Below, piece by piece: positions 58,597-64,000 of a DNA stretch of 64,000 bases (position 1 is its first letter; each line of letters starts with the position of its first letter). Both the position numbers and the translations under genes were made by a program. The notes beneath the pieces are model-generated. The model did no database searches. It was not told where the DNA came from and worked only from the letters and a program-made list of their open reading frames with translations. Where the stretch lies: the NCBI RefSeq assembly GCF_004028635.1, contig NZ_ML138679.1, positions 1 through 64,000 on the forward strand. Reading direction: 5' to 3'. This DNA is from Streptomyces cyaneus (GTDB taxonomy: Bacteria; Actinomycetota; Actinomycetes; Streptomycetales; Streptomycetaceae).

Positions 58597-59391
58597 CTAC
58601 GCCTTGCGGCCCCAGGCCGAGATCATCGGGGCGGTGGCCAGATCCATGCCACCGGTGGCGACGTTGGCGAGGTGGCGGTCGATGTCCACGTCGGTGGCGA
58701 GGCCCTCGGCGACGAGCTGGTCGCGGATCTGGCGGATGGTGGCGGACTCCAGGGCCGCGCAGGCGGGAGAGGCGACCGGGAAGTACGCGTCGGCCTCCAC
58801 CCGGCGCAGACCTGCCTCCCGGAGCAGACGCGGGAGCCTGCGGCCGTAGGAGAGGTCGGCGCCACGGTCGGCCAGCAGTTTGCGGAAGCCGTTGCGGAGG
58901 CGGTTCGCGAGCTGCTGTTCGGGGCCGTACTCGTCGGGGCAGAGCAGGGGCTGCAGTGCGGGGTCGGCGTCCTCGAGCAGGAGCCGGCCGCCGGGGCGCA
59001 GGGCACTGATCATCGAGCGCAACGCCCGTTCGCGGTCCGGCACATGCACGAGCACGAGCCGGGCGTGCACCAGGTCGAACCCCTCCCCCGGCGGCTCGTC
59101 CGCACCCACGTCGTGGACGCGGACCTCGACGGGCGGACGGGCGGCCGGGGTGAGCCGTGAGGTGTCGATGTCGGTCGCGACGACCCGTCCGGTCGGGCCG
59201 ACCTTCTTGGCCAGCCAGGACACCACGGAGGTGCCGCCGGCGCCCACCTCCCAGCAGAGCCAGCCGGGTCCGACGCCGAGCCGTTCGAGGTGTCGGAACG
59301 TCGTTGGGTCGAAGAGGGTGGCAAAGGCGTCGAAGCGCTCGCCCGCCTCGTCCTGCCGATTGTCGAGGAGATACCCGTGGGTTCGCGTCAT
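58597..59391 (-). CDS. Class I SAM-dependent methyltransferase
   Basis: The 264-residue protein has the Rossmann motif I (WEVGAGGTSVVSWLA), motif II (VVATDID), FDLVHARLVLVHVPD and LRPGGRLLLEDAD. The layout matches small-molecule methyltransferases of Methyltransf_11/25 type. ATG 59391 (MTRTHGYLLDN) is chosen because the upstream extension to 59649 is repetitive and lacks codon bias. Substrate unknown. Confidence 0.9.
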   Translation of the reverse strand: MTRTHGYLLDNRQDEAGERFDAFATLFDPTTFRHLERLGVGPGWLCWEVGAGGTSVVSWLAKKVGPTGRVVATDIDTSRLTPAARPPVEVRVHDVGADEPPGEGFDLVHARLVLVHVPDRERALRSMISALRPGGRLLLEDADPALQPLLCPDEYGPEQQLANRLRNGFRKLLADRGADLSYGRRLPRLLREAGLRRVEADAYFPVASPACAALESATIRQIRDQLVAEGLATDVDIDRHLANVATGGMDLATAPMISAWGRKA

Positions 59392-59535
59392 GATGCGATC
59401 ATCCCAGTTGCCCGGCTTGTCCGGAGGGGGCGACGCTCGGCAGGACGGCCCCGAATTCGGCAGGACGGCTGAAATCGACAGGGCGACCCCGAGTCCCGCA
59501 CGACCTCCCCTTCCGAGCGGCGATACCGGCGCGGA

Positions 59536-59604
59536 ATCTTCCTGCACAGCGGGATTCTTCATCCACGGCCGCGATCTCCATCCACACCCGCGATCTTCAT
59601 CCAC
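59536..59604. repeat. 19-20-bp imperfect repeat, three copies
   Basis: Three units with the core GCGATCTTCATCCACA-CC occur head to tail between the methyltransferase and corA genes. No gene is visible in 59392-59780 apart from the corA ribosome-binding site (AAGGAG). Confidence 0.55.
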
Positions 59605-59780
59605 AGCCGGGAACAAAGCGGAACCTCCTGCTCCCACAGGCTTACCCATGTCTCACACCCACCTGGCAAACTGGCGGGCCACGGCGCAGAGATGCGGCGC
59701 ACCGCGAGCGAACCGAAGGGGCCGGAGCGTCCCGGAGGCGAGTCGCGCACCAATGGGGAGATCCACGCAAGGAGATCCAG

Positions 59781-60908
59781 ATGTCCATGGCAGGGAATCT
59801 GCGGAAGGTCACGGGCCTCAGCAAGGTCGGCGGCCTCCGCAAGGTGGCACGGCTGGCTCGACGGCGCCCACGCGTCGACCTCAGCCATCCCGCCAGGTCC
59901 CCCCTGGGCTCCTCGGTGGTGAACTGTGTGACGTACCGGGACGGCGTGCAGGTCCCGGAGAGCGGTGATCTGGTCGACATCGTGCAGAAGGTACGCAAAC
60001 GCGGCGCCGGCTTCGTCTGGCTCGGCCTCCATGAGCCGACGGACCAGGAGTTCGCGGGCATCGCCGAGTTGTTCGCCCTGCATCCGCTCGCCGTCGAGGA
60101 CGCGATCGAGGCGCATCAGCGGCCGAAGCTCGAGCGCTACGACGAAACGCTGTTCGCGGTCTTCAAGACGGTCTGCTACGTCGAGCACGAGGAACTCACG
60201 GCGACGAGCGAGGTCGTGAACACCGGCGAGATCATGGTGTTCGTCGGCCGGGACTTCGTGATCACGGTGCGGCACGGGCGGCACGGCTCGCTGGGCCCGT
60301 TGCGCGAGGAGCTGGAGTCGAACCCCGAGCAGCTCGCCAAGGGTCCCGCCGCGGTGCTGCACGCGATCGCGGACCATGTGGTCGACGACTTTCTGAACGT
60401 CACCGACCAGGTGCAGGAGGACATCGACCAGGTCGAGACGGACGTGTTCGCGGAGAACGGCGCGCGGGCCGACCCGGGCCGGATCTACCAACTCAAGCGG
60501 GAACTCCTCGAGTTGAAGCGGGCCGTGGTTCCGCTGAGCCGCCCGCTCGAGGAACTGGCCACGCGGCCCATCCGGGTGGTCGAGCCGGAGATACAGGCCT
60601 ACTTCCGTGACGTCTCCGACCATCTGCTGCGGGCCAAGGAGCAGATAGCCGCCTTCGACGAACTGCTGAACTCGATCCTGCAGGCGCACCTGGCGCAGGT
60701 CACGGTCGCGCAGAACGAGGACATGCGGAAGATCACGGCATGGGCCGCGATCGTCGCCATACCGACGATGGTGTGCGGGCTGTACGGGATGAACTTCGAC
60801 TACATGCCGGAGCTTCGCTGGACGTACGGCTATCCGCTGGTCATAGGCGTGATATCCGTCGTGTGCGTGACGCTGTACCGCGGCTTCCGGCGCAACGGAT
60901 GGCTCTGA
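59781..60908 (+). CDS. corA: CorA-type magnesium/cobalt transporter
   Basis: The 375-residue protein has a large cytoplasmic domain with long helices and two C-terminal membrane segments. The defining YGMNFDYMPE (GMN) motif lies at the end of the first. The pentamer imports Mg2+. About 40 basic residues precede the family start (SSVVNCVTYRDG). ATG 59781 has AAGGAG upstream. Confidence 0.95.
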   Translation: MSMAGNLRKVTGLSKVGGLRKVARLARRRPRVDLSHPARSPLGSSVVNCVTYRDGVQVPESGDLVDIVQKVRKRGAGFVWLGLHEPTDQEFAGIAELFALHPLAVEDAIEAHQRPKLERYDETLFAVFKTVCYVEHEELTATSEVVNTGEIMVFVGRDFVITVRHGRHGSLGPLREELESNPEQLAKGPAAVLHAIADHVVDDFLNVTDQVQEDIDQVETDVFAENGARADPGRIYQLKRELLELKRAVVPLSRPLEELATRPIRVVEPEIQAYFRDVSDHLLRAKEQIAAFDELLNSILQAHLAQVTVAQNEDMRKITAWAAIVAIPTMVCGLYGMNFDYMPELRWTYGYPLVIGVISVVCVTLYRGFRRNGWL

Positions 60909-60942
60909 ACCTCGGCCCCCCACTGCCGCTTCCTCCCGGCCG

Positions 60943-61005
60943 GCCTCCGGCCGACCGCGGCACGCCTCCGACCGATCGCGTCCGACCTCCGGCCGACTGC
61001 GGCGC
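60943..61005. repeat. 21-bp tandem repeat, three copies
   Basis: Units 60943-60963, 60964-60984 and 60985-61005 share GCCTCCGGCCGACCGCGGCAC with substitutions. They run directly into the terminator stem. Confidence 0.7.
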
Positions 61006-61038
61006 GTCCCCGTCCGGCACGGTCGGCCGGACGGGGAC
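61006..61038. terminator. 13-bp hairpin between corA and the CBS gene
   Basis: GTCCCCGTCCGGC (61006-61018) and GCCGGACGGGGAC (61026-61038) pair perfectly around a 7-base loop. It lies between convergent genes. Confidence 0.8.
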
Positions 61039-61068
61039 GGCACAGGAGGTGAGGGGACGTTCGCCGGG

Positions 61069-61506
61069 TCAGTGCGTCGTCGGCCCCGTGGTCCTGGCGT
61101 AGACGCTCTCGGCCCAGTGGGCGACCTCGTCCTCCGGCAGGTTCCGGGCCAGATCGGCCTCGCTGATCATGCCGACCAGGCGCTTGTTCTCGATGACCGG
61201 GAGCCGGCGGATCTGGTGCTCCTTCATCTCCCGGAGCACGTCGCTGATGTCGGCGTTGGCATCGATCCAGCGCGGGGTGCCGTGGGCCATCTCGCCGGCG
61301 GTGACCTTGCTCGGGTCGCGGCCCATGGCCACGCAGCCGATGACGATGTCGCGGTCGGTGAGGATGCCGCAGAGCCGTTCGTTCTCGTCGCTGATGGGCA
61401 GGGCTCCGACACCCAGCTCGCGCATCAGCTGGGCGGCGCGGTCCAGGGTCTCGTGGGCCGGGATCCACTGGGCACCACGGTGCATGATGTCTCCGGCAGT
61501 GGTCAT
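61069..61506 (-). CDS. Protein with two CBS domains
   Basis: The 145-residue product is one Bateman module of two CBS domains: AGDIMHRGAQWIPAHETLDRA to GILTDRDIVIG, then TPRWIDANADISDVLREM to GMISEADLARNL. Such proteins bind adenosyl ligands and regulate partners. ATG 61506 has GGGAGG 6 bases upstream. Proximity to corA hints at transport control but is not proof. Confidence 0.92.
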   Translation of the reverse strand: MTTAGDIMHRGAQWIPAHETLDRAAQLMRELGVGALPISDENERLCGILTDRDIVIGCVAMGRDPSKVTAGEMAHGTPRWIDANADISDVLREMKEHQIRRLPVIENKRLVGMISEADLARNLPEDEVAHWAESVYARTTGPTTH

Positions 61507-61640
61507 GGAGTACCTCCCGATGCCGGACGGCCGGCGCGGCGCCGGACGCACCGCTAGTCCCGGCGTCCTTCATTCTTGCCGTGCCACCCGGCACACGCAC
61601 CTGGAACCGAGCGGCAACGGTCTCCGGCAGCGGGCGGCGG

Positions 61641-62053
61641 TCAGGCCGAGAAGCGCACGATCTTCCTCGGGACGATGCGGATGATCACGCGGGCCTCGTC
61701 GTCCTTCTCCGCGGGCGGATCGATGCCGAGGTACTTGTGTGAGAGCTCGAACGGGAGCCGCTTGGTCTCGTCCGGGACTATCTCGGCGGTGCCGCGGATC
61801 TCGACCGAGGTATAGGGGTTGGCGAGGTCGTAGACCGAGACGCTGATACGGGGGTCGCGGCGGAGGTTGCGCACCTTCTGGCGGGCGTCGACAGAGGAGA
61901 AGAGCACGGTGTCGCCCTCGCGCTTGATCCAGACCACCGAGTTCTGCGGGGCGCCGTCGGGGCCAAGGGTGGCCACGCTGGCGAAGTCCTGCCGTCGAGA
62001 AGGGAGCGGACGGAGTCGTCGAAGGAGATCGGATCATTCGTGGAGGTCGCCAT
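61641..62053 (-). pseudogene. PPOX-class F420-dependent oxidoreductase, frameshifted
   Basis: From ATG 62053 (GGGGG site upstream) the frame reads MATSTNDPISFDDSVRSLLDG. The family then continues KDFASVATLGPDGAPQ; here it shifts frame near 61990, and ASVATLGPDGAPQNSVVWIK with all of the rest lies in the next frame down to 61641. Aligning the two shows one missing base in GGCA-GGACTTC; the span of 413 bases is not a multiple of three. The C-terminal part from ATG 61976 is intact (111 residues, ending RKIVRFSA). Either a recent inactivating deletion or a sequencing error. Confidence 0.75.
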
Positions 62054-62071
62054 GGGGGACAGAGTAATTAA

Positions 62072-62083
62072 ATGCACGTGCAT
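62072..62083. promoter_or_regulatory. Palindrome upstream of the PPOX gene
   Basis: ATGCACGTGCAT is a perfect 12-bp palindrome 19 bases before the ATG, next to AT-rich TTTAATTACTCT, which could be the -10 region. It fits an operator. It resembles in style the ATGCATGCAT element at 5448-5457. Confidence 0.4.
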
Positions 62084-62140
62084 GTAGAAGTGCTTTTGCC
62101 GACCTCGGCTCAAGCGCTCAAGCGCTCAACTACTCAAGGA

Positions 62141-62782
62141 TCAACCGCTCCACGCCGGGTGCCGCGGATCGTCGGCACGCACCAGGACGTCCGCCGTGCC
62201 GACGGGGTCGGTCTCCTGGACGTAGCGCTCGAAGGCGGGGAGGGTCCAGTGCTCGGCCTCGGGGGTACGGCGGCGCAGGGCACCGGGTGAGAGGAGGACA
62301 TGGACGGTCAAGTCGAAGGGGAACCAGTGACGCAGCAGGAGGGGGCCGTGCAGCAACAGGAAGCCGCCGGGCGGGAGTTGGACGTAGGAGCTGCGGGTGG
62401 CTCGGTCGGCGACCGGGTCCCACAGGTTCGGCAGGACGCGACCGTCGCCGCCGGGTTCGAGGGGGCCGAAGACCTCTCGCCACAGGGCACCCGTGTCGAA
62501 CCAGCCGTCGTAGTAGGCGTCCACGTCCTGGTGGCCGTACTCCAGGCGGACCGAGGCGGGGCGCAGGAAACCCTCCGCGCCGACGGCGAGCGAGGGGCGA
62601 CCGCGTATGCGCAGCGCCTCAGCGACGCGCTCGGCGAGATCTCCCGGGCGGGCCGCGGGGGCACCGTCGAACGCGATGCGCGGCCAGGCACTGCCATCGG
62701 CCGGCTTCAGGTCGAGCAGCCGCTCAGCCAGCAGGTCGCCGAGCCGGTCCCAGGTGATCGCTTCGAGTCGCACATGGCCCAT
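62141..62782 (-). CDS. Uridine kinase-like protein with a degenerate P-loop
   Basis: The 213-residue product follows the nucleoside-kinase fold (RIAFDGAPAARPGDLAERVAEAL at the nucleotide site, then RPASVRLEYGHQDVDAYYDGWFD and PPGGFLLLHGPLLL). The P-loop GxxGxGK(S/T) is replaced by GAPAARPGD, without the key Lys. The same change is common in the actinobacterial members I recall. ATG 62782 is the likely start, divergent from the DUF2293 gene. Whether it binds ATP is uncertain. Confidence 0.8.
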   Translation of the reverse strand: MGHVRLEAITWDRLGDLLAERLLDLKPADGSAWPRIAFDGAPAARPGDLAERVAEALRIRGRPSLAVGAEGFLRPASVRLEYGHQDVDAYYDGWFDTGALWREVFGPLEPGGDGRVLPNLWDPVADRATRSSYVQLPPGGFLLLHGPLLLRHWFPFDLTVHVLLSPGALRRRTPEAEHWTLPAFERYVQETDPVGTADVLVRADDPRHPAWSG

Positions 62783-62844
62783 GATGCGACAGGGCGGGGC
62801 CGGGGTGCGGCGCGCCCCGCGACCCCGACCCCGCCACCGTCGCC

Positions 62845-62916
62845 CTCGCCCTCGCCCTCGCCCTCGCCCTCGCCCTCGCCCTCGCCCTCGCCCTCGCCCT
62901 CGCCCTCGCCCTCGCC
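62845..62916. repeat. (CTCGCC)12 microsatellite
   Basis: Twelve perfect hexamers of CTCGCC lie between the divergent kinase and DUF2293 genes. On the plus strand they would encode (Pro-Ser)n in an upstream extension of the DUF2293 frame. Confidence 0.95.
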
Positions 62917-63028
62917 AACGATCAGTCCGTCCCCCGAATCCGTTCAGGCCACCCCGGGCCTGATCAGACGGCTCCTCTTCCCCGGTCAGGGAGTTCCCCA
63001 GGCCCGCCCCGCGGGGAATGAACTCCGT

Positions 63029-63724
63029 ATGGCACCGCTCGCAACTCCCCCGCCCCGTACCGGACTTCTCGTGATCCAGCCCCTCAAGCGGCGGCACTGT
63101 GCGGAGTGTCAGGCGGGGCCGTTGCAGATGCTGGTGCTGGAGGAGGGGGCGCCGCGGTGTCTCGACTGTGCCGACCTCGGGCATCTGGTGTTTCTGCCGC
63201 GCGGCGACACAGCGTTGACGCGTCGGTCGCGGGAGGAGAGTGCGCTGTCGGCGGTGGTCGTGCGGTTCAACCGGCGCAGGAGCCGTTATGAGCGACAGGG
63301 CGTCCTCGTCGAGGAGGCGGGGCTCGCCCGGGCCGAGGAGCGATGCCTCGCGGATGCGGAGGCCCGGCGGCGGCGTCGGGTGCGGGACGCTCAGCGGCGG
63401 GCGCGGGAGGACGTGCGGTTCGCGGAGGCGTTCGCGGGGGAGATACGGCGACTGTTCCCGGGGTGTCCGGCGGACCGGGCACGGGACGTCGCCGCGCATG
63501 CGTCGGTGCGGGGCAGCGGACGCGTGGGGCGGAGTGCGGCGGGGCGGGCGTTGTCCGAGGGGGCGGTGACGTCGGCGGTCGTGGCATCCGTGCGGCATCT
63601 GGACACGCCGTACGACCAGCTGCTGATGAGCGGGGTGCCGCGGCACGAGGCTCGGCGCCGGATCGCGGCGGTGGTGGAGACGACGTTGCGGGGGTGGCGA
63701 GCTGAGGTGTCGGGGGTCGGTTGA
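63029..63724 (+). CDS. DUF2293 domain protein
   Basis: The 231-residue protein has an N-terminal Cys pair group (RRHCAECQAG, PRCLDCADLGHL) that may bind zinc and a Lys/Arg-rich helical middle (AEARRRRRVRDAQRRAREDV). The C-terminal DUF2293 region is FAEEIRRLFPGCP-type, then HASVRGSGRVGRSAAGR. Function is unknown. ATG 63029 is the usual start; the frame stays open upstream to ATG 62774 through the (Pro-Ser)n microsatellite, which would overlap the divergent kinase start and is considered unlikely. Confidence 0.85.
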   Translation: MAPLATPPPRTGLLVIQPLKRRHCAECQAGPLQMLVLEEGAPRCLDCADLGHLVFLPRGDTALTRRSREESALSAVVVRFNRRRSRYERQGVLVEEAGLARAEERCLADAEARRRRRVRDAQRRAREDVRFAEAFAGEIRRLFPGCPADRARDVAAHASVRGSGRVGRSAAGRALSEGAVTSAVVASVRHLDTPYDQLLMSGVPRHEARRRIAAVVETTLRGWRAEVSGVG

Positions 63725-64000
63725 AGGTGGCCCCGTGGAGACGGGACCGGAGGAGGGCGGGACGGGCAGAAGGCGGTCTCAGGGGGGCGTTCGGCGCTGC
63801 CGGGCAGCACCCTCGCACTGGGCGCCGCCGTGGCCGATCATCTGCGGCCAGGAACGGCGCCCGCCCTTCGCCCCGCTGGACGCTCGCGTATGTAGCAGCG
63901 CCGCTCGACCATGGTCACTGATCTCGTACAGGATTTCACTGGTGGTGATGGAGGGAGCCGGGCAGGATCCCGGCGGGACGCGGGAGTTGACGTTGCATGA
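63725..64000. other. No gene recognised at the right edge
   Basis: No frame on either strand shows a convincing start, ribosome-binding site and codon bias. TTGACG near the edge (about 63987) could belong to a promoter of a gene outside the window. Confidence 0.4.

Noticed and set aside
62774..63028. N-terminal (Pro-Ser)n extension of the DUF2293 protein
   Set aside because: The upstream ATG lies inside the divergent kinase start region with no ribosome-binding site, and ATG 63029 gives the usual family N-terminus. Kept only as a remote possibility.

Overview
The window is high-GC DNA with Streptomyces-type gene structure: strong G/C at third codon positions, many GTG starts, and tight ATGA/GTGA stop-start overlaps. 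It carries whiA, an RbpA-family gene, a mycothiol-dependent enzyme family and TerD/TerC proteins. The order pgi - secG - tpiA - pgk - gap - whiA - yvcK - rapZ - uvrC - uvrA - uvrB is that of the conserved core of Streptomyces chromosomes (recalled, not searched). I saw no rRNA, tRNA, CRISPR array, insertion sequence or prophage.

Layout. 1-180: dispersed inverted repeats. 180-5436: an alpha-glucoside-type uptake and hydrolysis operon on the minus strand (GH13 glucosidase, binding lipoprotein, two permeases), then an orphan solute-binding protein. 6982-11479: a PadR-regulated ABC exporter operon (+) in which a protein built almost wholly of a 16-residue tandem repeat lies between ATPase and permease. 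11510-15562: a proline-tailed membrane protein, pgi and an MFS exporter. 15709-19736: RbpA-family protein, secG and lower-glycolysis genes. 19966-28255: a large secreted zinc carboxypeptidase and the coupled uvrC-rapZ-yvcK-whiA operon. 28256-29517: decayed sequence with two frameshifted gene remnants. 29518-32932: an XRE-type regulator, a LacI regulator under a near-perfect 30-bp palindrome, and a PfkB sugar kinase. 33086-43663: uvrA, mycothiol-linked and metallo-hydrolase genes, a polar amino-acid ABC transporter, aroQ, an LD-carboxypeptidase and a metabolite/H+ symporter. 43751-49351: cation antiporter, TerC, a TerD-FtsK-like protein and TerD. 49549-58514: uvrB, an MHYT sensor, a glycerophosphodiesterase, ogt, an MFS exporter, and psuG with its kinase. 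58597-63724: methyltransferase, corA, CBS protein, a frameshifted PPOX gene, a P-loop-degenerate kinase and a DUF2293 protein.

Two themes run across the window. First, a TTGTCAGTG-N8-TANNNT promoter, the RecA-independent DNA-damage promoter known from mycobacteria and Streptomyces (PafBC type), stands exactly upstream of uvrA, uvrB, ogt and an MFS exporter. Near-matches stand upstream of terD and of uvrC, the head of the whiA operon. This suggests a damage regulon that includes an exporter, a tellurium-type stress gene and possibly developmental and cell-envelope control genes.

Second, the window is unusually rich in short tandem repeats (6, 17, 21, 24, 27, 30, 31 and 48 bp), mostly between genes. 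The 48-bp array is the exception and forms an apparently expressed protein.
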